This document shows, piece after piece, positions 36,862 through 45,848 of a stretch of DNA of 64,000 bases (position 1 is the stretch's first letter; the number at the start of each line of letters is the position of its first letter). This stretch comes from Leptolyngbya boryana PCC 6306 (GTDB taxonomy: Bacteria; Cyanobacteriota; Cyanobacteriia; Leptolyngbyales; Leptolyngbyaceae), in the NCBI RefSeq assembly GCF_000353285.1, contig NZ_KB731324.1:1506577-1570576 (forward strand). The letters are read 5' to 3'. The notes under the pieces were generated by a model that saw nothing but the letters and a program-made list of their open reading frames with translations, was not told the origin of the DNA and searched no databases. Position numbers and translations under genes: made by a program.

Positions 36862-38688
36862 TTACAAGCTTGCGGAGCGGATCACTTCAAGATTCAAAGT
36901 ATACAGTGTACTTTGTCCAGCATTCCAGGTAGCAATGGCTAAGCCCGTTTCTCCGTGCGCCGCGATCGCGCAAATCCCCGCAGGAAGTTCTGCCTGCCCA
37001 ATTTGCTGTCCATTGTAGTCGAGCGCAATTAAATGATGATCATCACACACGACAATTCCCCAAGGATAAGCAGTGACGAATTTTGGGGTGATTAGAATTC
37101 CAACTCGGATCACGCGATACGGTTTGAGATGGAGCAACACAAGCGATCGTTCAAACCCTGTTTCAATCGCAATTAGAAAATGAGCATTCCTCGTTGGAAA
37201 GACTCGCTCAATTTGTAGAGGAATGCTGAACGTCCCAAACGCTTTTCCATGTCGATTGAAGAAATCGAATCGGGTGGAGCCAAGTTCTCTAGATACCAGT
37301 TTTCTAGATACGAGTGCAATGTGTCGAGTATGAAGGGCTGCGATCGCAATGAATTCGCCAGATCTCGGTTCGCAAAGTGCAGGACGACAGGCAAGCTGCG
37401 CCTGTGGTAATGTCCAAATGCTGAAAAATTTAGCTTGGCTTTGGTTGAGTGTTGCAACAGCCATCCATTTGCCAGATGGGTCGATCGCAATACGAGAAGG
37501 GTGATTAAATTGAGCCACTCGCTGCGCAGTCGTGTCTGACAGTCGATAAATTGAACGCTCCGTGACCGCAAAACATCCGCTCGATCGCACGATTAAGTCC
37601 TGAATGGGTTCTGCAATGGCATCGTTGCGCCGAATCTTTCCGGCACGGCGATCAAAGAATCCCTTGGCATACGATCGAGCGGAAATCGCTTGATCTTGGC
37701 TGTAAAAGATCAAGCTCGACTCGCACAAATCGCGATCGCATTCAGGCAAGACTTCAATTACGGAAAGTTGATCAACCCGATCAAGTAAAGCTTCTTGTCT
37801 TAAAGTTTGCAAGGTAAATTTTGGAGCCGCGATCGCCGTTGCAAAGTTGTGCGGGGCGAATTGCGGTTGAGATCGATCTTGTATCGCCCCTTGCAGCGCC
37901 TCAAGCATTTGGGTTGCAGACTGATACCGTCTTGCTTTTAACTTCTGAAGTGCCGTTAAAATTACCGTCTGTAGCCGTGTCGGAATATGCGCGGGAATAT
38001 TCACAGCTTGATTGAGATGCGCCACCATTAAGTCAGGCGGTGCGCCTGAAAACGGGCGATGCCCAACTAACAATTCATACAGCAAAACACCAACTGCATA
38101 GAGATCCGTTGAGTGAGAGTACTGCCCATAGAACCGCTCCGGAGCCATATAAGCAGGTGATCCTGTTAAATTTGCAGGTTCACGAGTCAGGTCGTGACTC
38201 AAGCGTGAAATTCCAAAATCAGAGATTTTTGCACTCCAACCTGAAGCATCCACACTCAGCAAAATATTCTCAGGCTTAATGTCACAATGCACAATGCCTT
38301 GAAGACTCGCATGTTCTAATCCTGCGAGCACATCGCACACCAGTTTTACACTGAGCGCTGGATGTAACCGATGATGATTTTCCATCAATTGCCGCAGCGT
38401 TCCACCCTCGCAATACTCCATCACGAGGCAGCGCTTTCCCTGCCAATGCTCGATCGCTTCACAGGCAACAATATTTGGATGTTCAAGCGTTACTAAGAAC
38501 TTCAATTCTCTTAAAAACTGGCTCGTTGGAGAGCCAGTCAAATCGAGGGCTTTGAGCGCGACTAACTTTCCAGTTTGACGGTGCATTGCACAATACACTC
38601 GTCCAAACTGTCCCCGCCCAATCAAGCCTAAAATTCGATAGTTCGATCGCTTGACTTCCTGTAACCTCAACACATCCGCGCGACTCAT
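36862..38688 (-). CDS. Ser/Thr protein kinase, last gene of the V4R operon (SpkG-like)
   Basis: 608 residues. The kinase domain (about 15-275) has GRGQFGRVYCA, invariant K in VALKALD, DFG in ISDFGISRL and APE in YMAPERFYGQ. The catalytic loop reads HCDIKPEN, so the arginine before the catalytic aspartate is cysteine (non-RD). The C-terminal 330 residues show repeated beta-type segments ending VLLHLKPYRVIRVGI and CAIAAHGETGLAIATWN, like a beta-propeller sensor. Six bases separate it from the upstream V4R gene. In Synechocystis the comparable operon ends with the kinase SpkG. Confidence 0.9.
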   Translation of the reverse strand: MSRADVLRLQEVKRSNYRILGLIGRGQFGRVYCAMHRQTGKLVALKALDLTGSPTSQFLRELKFLVTLEHPNIVACEAIEHWQGKRCLVMEYCEGGTLRQLMENHHRLHPALSVKLVCDVLAGLEHASLQGIVHCDIKPENILLSVDASGWSAKISDFGISRLSHDLTREPANLTGSPAYMAPERFYGQYSHSTDLYAVGVLLYELLVGHRPFSGAPPDLMVAHLNQAVNIPAHIPTRLQTVILTALQKLKARRYQSATQMLEALQGAIQDRSQPQFAPHNFATAIAAPKFTLQTLRQEALLDRVDQLSVIEVLPECDRDLCESSLIFYSQDQAISARSYAKGFFDRRAGKIRRNDAIAEPIQDLIVRSSGCFAVTERSIYRLSDTTAQRVAQFNHPSRIAIDPSGKWMAVATLNQSQAKFFSIWTLPQAQLACRPALCEPRSGEFIAIAALHTRHIALVSRKLVSRELGSTRFDFFNRHGKAFGTFSIPLQIERVFPTRNAHFLIAIETGFERSLVLLHLKPYRVIRVGILITPKFVTAYPWGIVVCDDHHLIALDYNGQQIGQAELPAGICAIAAHGETGLAIATWNAGQSTLYTLNLEVIRSASL

Positions 38689-38694
38689 CCCAAG

Positions 38695-39351
38695 CTAGAC
38701 AAATAAACGAGGCAAAATTGATTCGTGGTCGAGTTGCTTATCGACTAATGCTTCAGCCACTTCTAGGCGTTTTTGCAGCCCGATAATAAAGAGATTGCTT
38801 GCTGCTCCGAGCGATTCACACTGAGTCTGCACACAATGTAAATCCCGCCCTGCTAGTTGGCTAAAAACCGATGCCAAAACGCCAGCTTCTAGAAAACACG
38901 ACGGCACTTCAGCCTCGGTTGCAAGTCTTGCAAAAGGCGAATGATGAGTTTCAACAATCAGAAATCCACGATCGTGATACGTCTGATCCAGATTCAACTG
39001 ACCCAGCCCGTAAGTGATCCAACATTGCTTCAATGCCTGAAGAAAATCCGCCATCTGCATTTCGACGAGCGGAGTTTCGTAGTACTCGCTCACTTCATCT
39101 CGAAAGCGATTGAAGAAATTTTTTCCCCACCAGCGTCCGCAGTTAAACAACACTAGACGAGAAGCTTGTCCTGTTTCCTTTGCCAAACCCGAGTAGATGG
39201 CTTGGATCAAAGTCTCGGGAAGTGCGAGTAAGCGATCGCCCCGACGACTTTCGAGCAATCCCATTTCTAGATCGCCGCGCACATAGACATCGCTCGCGTA
39301 ATAGTTTGCGGGAAGACGATCGTGAATTAATAAATCGCGAACAGAAATCAT
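38695..39351 (-). CDS. V4R domain protein (second copy in operon)
   Basis: 218 residues. The C-terminal V4R (4-vinyl reductase-like) domain has FLIVETHHSPFARL, SCFLEAGVLASVFSQLAGRDLHCVQTQCESLGA and a small-molecule-pocket-type fold with several cysteines. V4R proteins bind hydrophobic or tetrapyrrole-like ligands; in the Synechocystis slr0144-slr0152 cluster similar proteins are linked to photosystem II assembly. It overlaps the stop of the preceding gene by one base (TAATG). Confidence 0.82.
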   Translation of the reverse strand: MISVRDLLIHDRLPANYYASDVYVRGDLEMGLLESRRGDRLLALPETLIQAIYSGLAKETGQASRLVLFNCGRWWGKNFFNRFRDEVSEYYETPLVEMQMADFLQALKQCWITYGLGQLNLDQTYHDRGFLIVETHHSPFARLATEAEVPSCFLEAGVLASVFSQLAGRDLHCVQTQCESLGAASNLFIIGLQKRLEVAEALVDKQLDHESILPRLFV

Positions 39352-39848
39352 TAGAAAATACCTGCAACAGTGAGCATTTCTTCTTCCTGGGCTGGAATAA
39401 CAGGGTCAACAAGACTCAGAAAAGGTTCTAACAGCGCAACTTGCTGAGCATTGAGAGAGAACCGAAGCTGTTGCTGTATCAATCGGAAGAAGACAGCATT
39501 GATTTTTTGGTCTTGATGCAATGCGATCGCATCCTTGAGCCAACTCAGCAAGCGCTTTTGTACATATTCGGCATCATTGAGCAACATTCCCATGGCACAT
39601 TGACGCAGGATTAACATGCCATATTTGATCGTGCGCTCCAAAGCAGTTGTCTCAATGCTCGGCAGTTCGAGTTGCAGTTCATCAGCGGCACGCTGAACTA
39701 GATCAATTTCGTGATCGCGGAGGGCACGGTATGCACTCATGCGCTCTGAAATCGAAGCAACATATTGCCCGATCACTTGTAATTCTTCGGGTTTGAGATA
39801 GCGGTTCTCGGCTTCGTCAAATACGCCTTCAAGAGGAGATTGCATCAT
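39351..39848 (-). CDS. Globin/phycobilisome-like protein (second copy in operon)
   Basis: 165 residues, all-helical. LKPEELQVIGQYVASISERMSAYRALRDHEIDLVQRAADEL and LERTIKYGMLILRQCAMGMLLND follow the helix pattern of phycobiliproteins. The bilin-binding cysteine environment of phycobiliproteins is not evident (a C occurs in LRQCAM), so it may be a chromophore-free relative. It sits between the small gene and the V4R gene. Confidence 0.75.
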   Translation of the reverse strand: MMQSPLEGVFDEAENRYLKPEELQVIGQYVASISERMSAYRALRDHEIDLVQRAADELQLELPSIETTALERTIKYGMLILRQCAMGMLLNDAEYVQKRLLSWLKDAIALHQDQKINAVFFRLIQQQLRFSLNAQQVALLEPFLSLVDPVIPAQEEEMLTVAGIF

Positions 39849-39861
39849 CGTTTTAGAGAAG

Positions 39862-40176
39862 TTAGAAGAGGTTAGAGAAATCAGTCAGAGTAAACTTACT
39901 CTCAGTTAGTTCATCAGATAATCTTTCCGGTTCAGGAGCCACTGCCATCGTGACCGCTGGCGTTCCATCCCAACGCATTGCGGCAAAAAATTGCTTCACT
40001 TTTAGCTCAAACGAGAGTTCGGTCAGCACTTCAGGCGCGACGGCTTGCTCCAACATCGCGACTTCTTCAGCCGTCGAATACTGCGCTTGATTTTCCCAAT
40101 TACAAGTCGTGAAAAAAGAATGAACGGAGGACTGTAGCCAATTCTGAGTATCTTGGGGAGCGAGTGACGAAATCAT
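39862..40176 (-). CDS. Small conserved protein of the V4R operon
   Basis: 104 residues with LAPQDTQNWLQSSVHSFFTTCNWEN, AMLEQAVAPEVLTELSFELKVKQFFAAMRWDG and an acidic C-terminus ending LTDFSNLF. No domain recognised. It begins inside the stop of the preceding V4R gene (ATGA overlap) and occupies the place of slr0145 in the Synechocystis cluster, which is an assignment by position. Confidence 0.7.
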   Translation of the reverse strand: MISSLAPQDTQNWLQSSVHSFFTTCNWENQAQYSTAEEVAMLEQAVAPEVLTELSFELKVKQFFAAMRWDGTPAVTMAVAPEPERLSDELTESKFTLTDFSNLF

Positions 40177-40853
40177 TTCAACTCTCCCGAACGTAACCGT
40201 TTTTCGATGTCTCTTGCGGTTGCACCTTCATTCAGCCAGAACGATGCCGCATCGATTCGCTCTTGCCCACCGAGCAAGAATTTACAGTAAGTCTCACCCA
40301 TCGAATAGCATTGAATCTCAATACAGCTGAGTTGCTTTTTGACGAGTTCCGTGAAGAAACCTGAGAATAACCCTGCATACAAAAAGCAGACGGGTTTCCC
40401 AACATCGCCCAAGGTTCTCGCAACTGCCGAATCAAAGACATTGATGAACATAAACCCTTGTTTGCGATCGCCCAAATCGACTTCCCAACGTCCCCAACCT
40501 TGCGCCGTGAAAGGCCACCACCAAGTTTCGAGCAAAAACATCAAATTCGTCTGACGAATCGAGCGATCGTATTCTTTCTCAAACCACTTCTCGAAAAAGA
40601 AAGCGTCTTTTTGCCCCCACTCACACCCGATTGTGTACATGGTTGCGGCTGAGGCATCTCCGACTTCTTCTTCTAGCCCTTCGACTAAGCCAATGATAAA
40701 GTCTTCAGTCGTCAGAACGTTCTGACTATTATTCCAATCCACGATCGTGCCTTGATCGGGGTCGAACTGGAAAAAATCCTTGAAACCATAATGGTTGTGC
40801 TTTTTGGGATTTTTGAGTTTTGAGGGAGTTTGGTGAGCAAGGGAGAACGCCAT
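40173..40853 (-). CDS. V4R domain protein (first copy in operon)
   Basis: 226 residues from the ATG at 40853; a longer frame to 40952 would overlap the upstream gene and adds an atypical head. After HNHYGFKDFFQFDP comes a helical part with EEVGDASAATMYTIGCEWGQKDAFFFEKW, then the V4R domain: FINVFDSAVARTLGDVGKPVCFLYAGLFSGFFTEL and LSCIEIQCYSMGETYCKFLL. Several cysteines are in the ligand-pocket region. It is paralogous to the V4R gene at 38695. Confidence 0.85.
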   Translation of the reverse strand: MAFSLAHQTPSKLKNPKKHNHYGFKDFFQFDPDQGTIVDWNNSQNVLTTEDFIIGLVEGLEEEVGDASAATMYTIGCEWGQKDAFFFEKWFEKEYDRSIRQTNLMFLLETWWWPFTAQGWGRWEVDLGDRKQGFMFINVFDSAVARTLGDVGKPVCFLYAGLFSGFFTELVKKQLSCIEIQCYSMGETYCKFLLGGQERIDAASFWLNEGATARDIEKRLRSGELK

Positions 40854-40938
40854 AGTCGCGACAAGGGTGGAAGGACAAAAAGGAAGCAACAACAGGTTGC
40901 GCTGATAGTGGTCAGTGTGCCCAGAACAAGCTCTGAAA

Positions 40939-41412
40939 TTAGACGGTTCCAAGCATTCGACGATTCACTTCCAGAAGCGGCAGGATCAAATTGGCTTCAC
41001 TCGGGGTGAGCACTTGTTTGACCACTTCTTGCATCACGGTATAAGTCACGCCACAGGATTTTTGAGCGTTGAAGGCACGCATAATGGTCTGAAACCAAAA
41101 TAGAAATCGTTCTCTCAACGTTTCTGAATCATCCAACAGCATTGCGACGGCAGAATAGCGCAAAACTCTTAAAGTGTCGCGCTTCCATTTCGGTGTGACG
41201 TCCTCGCTCCCATTGCGGAGTAAGGTTGGATCGATCGCTCTCATTTTGGCGAGGACTTGTTGAACAATCGCAGCTTCGCTCGCTTGTAATTTTTGATAGG
41301 TTTGGACGCGCAATTCAAACGATCGAGCATACTCCGCCAAAAAACGAAGCTCCTCATCGGTCGCGTAACGTCCTTCGGTTGTTTGACTTAACCGTTGGAT
41401 TTGGCTCAGCAT
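40939..41412 (-). CDS. Globin/phycobilisome-like protein (first copy in operon)
   Basis: 157 residues from the ATG at 41412 (an upstream TTG at 41424 is less likely). All helical, LRFLAEYARSFELRVQTYQKLQASEAAIVQQVLAKM and LRVLRYSAVAMLLDDSETLRERFLFWF, with the same plan as the 39351 gene. No bilin-cysteine motif. It precedes the first V4R gene by 85 bases, so each globin-like gene stands near one V4R gene. Confidence 0.72.
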   Translation of the reverse strand: MLSQIQRLSQTTEGRYATDEELRFLAEYARSFELRVQTYQKLQASEAAIVQQVLAKMRAIDPTLLRNGSEDVTPKWKRDTLRVLRYSAVAMLLDDSETLRERFLFWFQTIMRAFNAQKSCGVTYTVMQEVVKQVLTPSEANLILPLLEVNRRMLGTV

Positions 41413-41472
41413 AGGGGGTCGCAATTACAGCAATTACATTTGTATGCAGCGTTCCCGATTGGGTTAAGAGAC

Positions 41473-41958
41473 TCACACTTCAGAGGAGTTTGAGAAATAA
41501 TTCGACATATTGAAGGTGGTCGTATCTTCGATCTTTTTCATCATCGATCGCGTGATTAATTTGCCAGCTTCAACCAAAACTTGCCCGGTCAGAGGATGCA
41601 GCAAATCTTGTTCTGCTCTGCGTCCAATCAACGCTTCGATGTCTTTGATCGAATTGATATACATCCCTGGGGGCAGTTCGACGACGACTCCACTGCCGAT
41701 GACTCTTGCCTGACATGCTAATCGCGAGTTTGTCTTGCACGATGTAATCACTTCTAATGTGCGTTGCTCTCGCCGATTTGTGGGAGTCAAAGCGTCCATG
41801 CCTGATTTGACATAGACATGACAGGTCGCACACATGCCGCGACCGCCGCATTCTTTGAGAACATCTAGATCTTTGTTGATTAGAACCGAGAGGAGATTCC
41901 CCATTGTTTCGACCGCACTCTCTTGGGCGATCGGTTCGAGGCGGACAGTTTTTACCAT
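41473..41958 (-). CDS. Adrenodoxin-type 2Fe-2S ferredoxin
   Basis: 161 residues. Cluster ligands are C-x5-C-x2-C in KECGGRGMCATCHVY and the fourth cysteine in SRLACQARV. A C-terminal extension of about 60 residues (IKDIEALIGRRAEQ...) follows the ferredoxin fold and is not part of ordinary PetF. It would pass electrons within the operon's pathway. Seven bases after the stop of the upstream gene, hence co-transcribed. The Synechocystis cluster also contains such a ferredoxin (slr0148). Confidence 0.9.
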   Translation of the reverse strand: MVKTVRLEPIAQESAVETMGNLLSVLINKDLDVLKECGGRGMCATCHVYVKSGMDALTPTNRREQRTLEVITSCKTNSRLACQARVIGSGVVVELPPGMYINSIKDIEALIGRRAEQDLLHPLTGQVLVEAGKLITRSMMKKIEDTTTFNMSNYFSNSSEV

Positions 41959-41964
41959 GATTTT

Positions 41965-42717
41965 TTAGGGCAAGAGGAGGGCTTTTTGCAAGTCGGTAAG
42001 CGCTTGCTGCTCGACTAAAGCGGCATAACCTCGCACAGCTTGCGAACAACGTTGAATAAAGCGGGCTATCCAACGTCGCAACACTTCGAGGTCTTGAGCA
42101 GTTACAGACTGTTCTAGGCTTGAGGGTTCCCCTAAAAAGATGATTTGCCCCGATCGCTCAATCTGAAATTGCTGGAACCATACATCGTCTAGACGGCTTG
42201 ATTTCCAGTAGTTCGCAATGACGGCGATGCCTAAAAATCGTTGGGTAAACTCACTCAACTCGTTCATGACCTGCATGACATCCTTGAGTTTCGGATGGGC
42301 AGGAGACGGAAGCGGCGGAAGATTGCCAGTTTCGACTGTCGGATTCGTCGCGATCTCTAATGTCGAATTGGTTACGATCTCCAATGTCGGATTCGTCGCG
42401 ATCGCGGAGCGCAGCACCGTAAAAGCAGAAATAAATTGTTCAGAATTTAAAGTATCGTTTTTAATCACTAAGGCAAGCAGATCAGAGTGCAATCGATGGA
42501 GTGCAATCTGGTACTCAGCGAAGTGAAACGCGAACCCATCATACTCCGGCGGAATCGTTGCCACGAGTTGCAAGATACTCTGGAGCAAATCAGATTTATT
42601 TCCTTCGGCAAAAGCAGGGTGGTGCGTATAAAAAACTGGCTCAGAGTGTCCACTTAGTAGGGCGATCCCCACGATTCCTGGTACATTCAGAAAGTCCCGT
42701 ATAACTTCCTGGTTCAT
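41965..42717 (-). CDS. Roadblock/LC7-like protein with internal octapeptide repeat, first gene of the V4R operon
   Basis: 250 residues. The first 110 look like a roadblock/LC7 domain by eye: VPGIVGIALLSGHSEPVFY and FHFAEYQIALHRLHSDLLALVI. Residues about 104-127 are three imperfect copies of an eight-residue unit (TNPTLEIV, TNSTLEIA, TNPTVETG). The last part is helical with LKDVMQVMNELSEFTQRFLG. First gene after the 210-base divergent control region shared with rbcR. Confidence 0.65.
   Translation of the reverse strand: MNQEVIRDFLNVPGIVGIALLSGHSEPVFYTHHPAFAEGNKSDLLQSILQLVATIPPEYDGFAFHFAEYQIALHRLHSDLLALVIKNDTLNSEQFISAFTVLRSAIATNPTLEIVTNSTLEIATNPTVETGNLPPLPSPAHPKLKDVMQVMNELSEFTQRFLGIAVIANYWKSSRLDDVWFQQFQIERSGQIIFLGEPSSLEQSVTAQDLEVLRRWIARFIQRCSQAVRGYAALVEQQALTDLQKALLLP
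42337..42408 (-). repeat. Three 24-bp tandem repeats inside a coding region
   Basis: Units at 42337-42360, 42361-42384 and 42385-42408 start TGTCGGATTCGTCGCGATC, TGTCGAATTGGTTACGATC and TGTCGGATTCGTCGCGATC. The outer units are nearly identical, the middle has several changes. In frame they add eight residues each to the roadblock-like protein. Confidence 0.85.
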
Positions 42718-42927
42718 AAGCTGATCTACTCATCGTTCTGTACAATACTTGCCACATCTATTTTTTAGGGAGATGTAATTTGTGCGATAACGCAACGGAC
42801 TTCAGGATAAGTTTACAATTTTTTGCATTTCCGGTCTTGCTTCCCAGTTTAGAGTGAACGCACTCACAGTTTGCTAAATTTGATTTCTTACTCGCTTTAA
42901 GCTCCCCACAACTTTAGGCTTAGCCGT

Positions 42928-43950
42928 ATGTCTGACCTTCCTTTCACCCTTGATCAATTACGTATCCTAAGAGCGATCGCGTCTGAGGGTAGCTTTAAAC
43001 GGGCCGCTGATAGTCTGTATGTGTCTCAGCCTGCCGTTAGTTTGCAAGTCCAGAATCTAGAACGGCAGTTGGATGTGCCCTTATTTGATCGGGGTGGGCG
43101 ACGGGCGCAGTTAACGGAGGCAGGACATCTACTGTTAAATTATGGCGAGAAAATCCTAACGCTGTGTCAGGAAACGTGCCGGGCGATCGAGGATTTGCAA
43201 AATCTCCAGGGTGGCACTCTGATTATCGGAGCAAGTCAGACAACGGGAACCTATCTGCTGCCCAGAATGATTGGTCTGTTTCGTCAGCAATATCCAGATG
43301 TGGCGGTTCAGTTGCATGTGCATTCTACCCGCAGAACTTCCTGGAGTGTTGCCAATGGTCAAATTGATTTGGCGATTATTGGCGGTGAAATTTCTCCAGA
43401 ACTTCAAGATTCATTGGAGATTATTCCCTATGCTGAGGATGAACTCGCGCTAATTTTACCTCCCAATCATGCATTGGCAAGGTTAGAGACGATTCAAAAA
43501 GATGATTTATATCGATTGCAGTTTATTGCCCTGGATTCGCAATCGACGATTCGGAAAGTCATTGATCAGGTGTTGGGGCGTTGTGGGATTGAGACACGCC
43601 GATTAAAGATCGAGATGGAACTCAATTCGATCGAGGCGATTAAGAATGCTGTTCAGTCTGGGCTAGGAGCTTCTTTTGTGTCAATTAGCGCGATCGAGAA
43701 AGAATTGCAGATGGGGATGTTGCATCGCGCTAAGATCGATGATGTCGTGGTGAAGCGGACTCTTTCAGTGATTATTAATCCGACTCGCTATCGATCAAAA
43801 GCAGCGGATGCGTTCTGTCGAGAGATACTGCCGAAGTTTACAAATCAGCCGATCGAGTTTGAGCGTCCGACTCCAGCTTTTCCAGAAACCCAGAGTTTAA
43901 AGGCAATGCTTCAAGCAGCGAGTAATCGAGCGATTTCGGAGTTGGAATAA
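42928..43950 (+). CDS. rbcR: LysR-type regulator of RuBisCO genes (RbcR/Ycf30-like)
   Basis: 340 residues. The winged helix-turn-helix is at 6-65: [53 protein letters not shown], given here in overlapping parts of the known RbcR start. The effector domain follows, with [18 protein letters not shown] and [14 protein letters not shown]. RbcR activates the rbc operon in response to carbon status. It is divergent from the V4R operon, with both promoters in the 210 bases between. Confidence 0.88.
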   Translation: MSDLPFTLDQLRILRAIASEGSFKRAADSLYVSQPAVSLQVQNLERQLDVPLFDRGGRRAQLTEAGHLLLNYGEKILTLCQETCRAIEDLQNLQGGTLIIGASQTTGTYLLPRMIGLFRQQYPDVAVQLHVHSTRRTSWSVANGQIDLAIIGGEISPELQDSLEIIPYAEDELALILPPNHALARLETIQKDDLYRLQFIALDSQSTIRKVIDQVLGRCGIETRRLKIEMELNSIEAIKNAVQSGLGASFVSISAIEKELQMGMLHRAKIDDVVVKRTLSVIINPTRYRSKAADAFCREILPKFTNQPIEFERPTPAFPETQSLKAMLQAASNRAISELE

Positions 43951-44057
43951 AGTCTGGCGGCATTGCGATGGGGTTTGTCTCAACAGCTTGTCGATCGCAG
44001 GTTTGGGCTGGACTAGAATTTAGTTGAGCTTTGATGAAATTCTGCACCCTCACGACT

Positions 44058-44507
44058 ATGGACGAAATCGATCAGTTGTTGGCAAGTCTCCATCCCTCTC
44101 CACCTCCCCCTGCTTCAAGACCCTCTCCACCTGCTGCCAATTTCTCAACTCGATCGATCGAGGATCTTTTGTCTCAGATTGACGTGTCTGAGACTCGAAC
44201 CGCGCGGTCTGCTGCACCTCCTCAGCAGTTAGTCGAGGAGATCAAAACAGAAAACTTACAACAGCAGGCAGAAGTGGCACGACAGGTCGAGTTAGATCGA
44301 CAACAAAAACAGCAGCGTCGTGAGCAACTCAAACAGCAACGCCGCGCTGAATTAGCTGCACAAGCTGAACAATGGCTAAAATCTCTTCAGCCAAAATCAT
44401 CAGAAGGGCGCTGGTTTGAGGAATTTGCTTGTCACTATTCGTCTCGCCTAGAAGCCGCGATCGATTATTTAGAAGCTCTGCAAGACATTACCCCGTCTTC
44501 GGATTGA
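44058..44507 (+). CDS. Conserved protein with proline-rich head and coiled coil
   Basis: 149 residues from the ATG at 44058 (an ATG at 44034 would add eight residues). The head MDEIDQLLASLHPSPPPPASRPSPP is proline-rich, followed by RSIEDLLSQIDV and a charged coiled coil (about 70-110, QQAEVARQVELDRQQKQQRREQ), then EGRWFEEFACHYSSRLEAAIDYLEAL. Function unknown; seen in other cyanobacteria by recollection. It precedes the lipid-A-related gene by 25 bases on the same strand. Confidence 0.7.
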   Translation: MDEIDQLLASLHPSPPPPASRPSPPAANFSTRSIEDLLSQIDVSETRTARSAAPPQQLVEEIKTENLQQQAEVARQVELDRQQKQQRREQLKQQRRAELAAQAEQWLKSLQPKSSEGRWFEEFACHYSSRLEAAIDYLEALQDITPSSD

Positions 44508-44532
44508 GGATTTTTACTGTTTTGGAGCGACT

Positions 44533-45747
44533 ATGCGTTTATTGTGCTTAAGTAATGGTCACGGGGAAGATACGATCGCCATTCGGATTCTTCAAGCTTT
44601 ACAACAGAAATCAGATGTGACGATCGAAGCTTTACCGATCGTAGGCGAAGGCCATGCATATCAAAAAGCAGATATTCCAGTGATTGGCACCGTGAAAGTT
44701 ATGCCATCCGGTGGATTTATTTATATGGATAACAAACAGCTCGTGAGAGACATACAAGGGGGATTAGTAAAATTAACACTTGAACAAATTAAAGCGATTC
44801 ATACCTGGGCAAAATCAGGCGGGATGATTTTAGCCGTTGGCGATATTGTGCCGATGCTATTTGCCTGGACAAGTGGCTTGCCGTTTGCCTTTGTTGCGAC
44901 CGCAAAATCTGAGTATTACTTGCGCGATGAGAATGGCTTTATTCCTCGAAAATCCTGGTGGGACGATCGATTAGAACGTTCCACGGGATGTATTTTTCAA
45001 CCTTGGGATCGTTGGTTAATGAAACGCCCGCAGTGTAAGGCTGTTTTTCCGCGCGATCGCTTAACGGCTCAAGTTCTCAAGCGCTTTCATGTGCCAGCGT
45101 TTGATTTAGGCAATCCGATGATGGATGGCTTAGAGTGGTCGGGTGTAAAAGAGTCTGACTGTTTGACGATCGCGTTGATTCCCGGTTCGCGCCCGCCTGA
45201 ATGTTTTGCCAATTGGGAATTAATGCTGCGCGCGCTCAATGCGATGATGGGCGATTTTCAACGTCCCATGCGATTTTTAAGCGCGATCGCGCCCGGAATC
45301 GATCTCGATCACCTGCATCATTTATTGCTGAGTTATCGCTGGACTTCTACAGAATCCAATATTTACGTTAATGGATACGGCGAGAAACAAGCCACACTCC
45401 AGTTAATGCCAGGGCGATTTGCAGAATGTATTCAGCGCAGTGAACTTGCGATCGCGATGGCGGGAACGGCGACTGAACAATTTATTGGACTTGGAAAGCC
45501 TGCATTCATCATGCCGGGAGAAGGTCCACAATTTACGCCCGCTTTTGCTGAAGCGCAAACTCGATTGCTAGGTGCCTCCGTTACCTTGGTTGAGCAACCC
45601 TCACAAATGGGGAATGCAGTGCGATCGCTGTTAGAAAATCCCGATCGCATTCAAATGATCGCCGACAATGGGCATCGACGTATGGGAGAACCGGGTGCAG
45701 CGGATCGAATTAGCGATCGTCTCCTCGAAATCTTGAAAACCTGCTAG
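44533..45747 (+). CDS. Lipid-A-disaccharide synthase-related protein (TIGR03492 type)
   Basis: 404 residues. MRLLCLSNGHGEDTIAIRILQAL opens a GT-B-like fold; ALIPGSRPPECFANW and AIAMAGTATEQFIGLGKPAFIMPGEGPQFTPAFAEAQ are in the positions of the nucleotide-sugar site of LpxB. This relative is present in cyanobacteria and plants beside true LpxB and its acceptor is not known. It follows the 44058 gene closely. Confidence 0.88.
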   Translation: MRLLCLSNGHGEDTIAIRILQALQQKSDVTIEALPIVGEGHAYQKADIPVIGTVKVMPSGGFIYMDNKQLVRDIQGGLVKLTLEQIKAIHTWAKSGGMILAVGDIVPMLFAWTSGLPFAFVATAKSEYYLRDENGFIPRKSWWDDRLERSTGCIFQPWDRWLMKRPQCKAVFPRDRLTAQVLKRFHVPAFDLGNPMMDGLEWSGVKESDCLTIALIPGSRPPECFANWELMLRALNAMMGDFQRPMRFLSAIAPGIDLDHLHHLLLSYRWTSTESNIYVNGYGEKQATLQLMPGRFAECIQRSELAIAMAGTATEQFIGLGKPAFIMPGEGPQFTPAFAEAQTRLLGASVTLVEQPSQMGNAVRSLLENPDRIQMIADNGHRRMGEPGAADRISDRLLEILKTC

Positions 45748-45778
45748 ATTTTGTACACTTCGGCAGTCATCGTTTTAA

Positions 45779-45807
45779 AGTCCCCAAATTTAGGAATTTG
45801 AGGGACT
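45779..45807. terminator. Hairpin after the lipid-A-related gene
   Basis: AGTCCCCAAATT (45779-45790) pairs with AATTTGAGGGACT (45795-45807) across a 4-base loop, with one bulge. It is followed by AAAA rather than T on plus, so it may equally be a dispersed repeat of the AGTCCC-type common in cyanobacteria. Confidence 0.45.
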
Positions 45808-45848
45808 AAAACCGTGAACCCCGACGCGAATCCATCCACATCAAACTC

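Noticed and set aside
42718-42927. LysR box for RbcR between the V4R operon and rbcR
   Set aside because: AT-rich T-N11-A combinations are frequent there by chance; none stands out as an inverted repeat.
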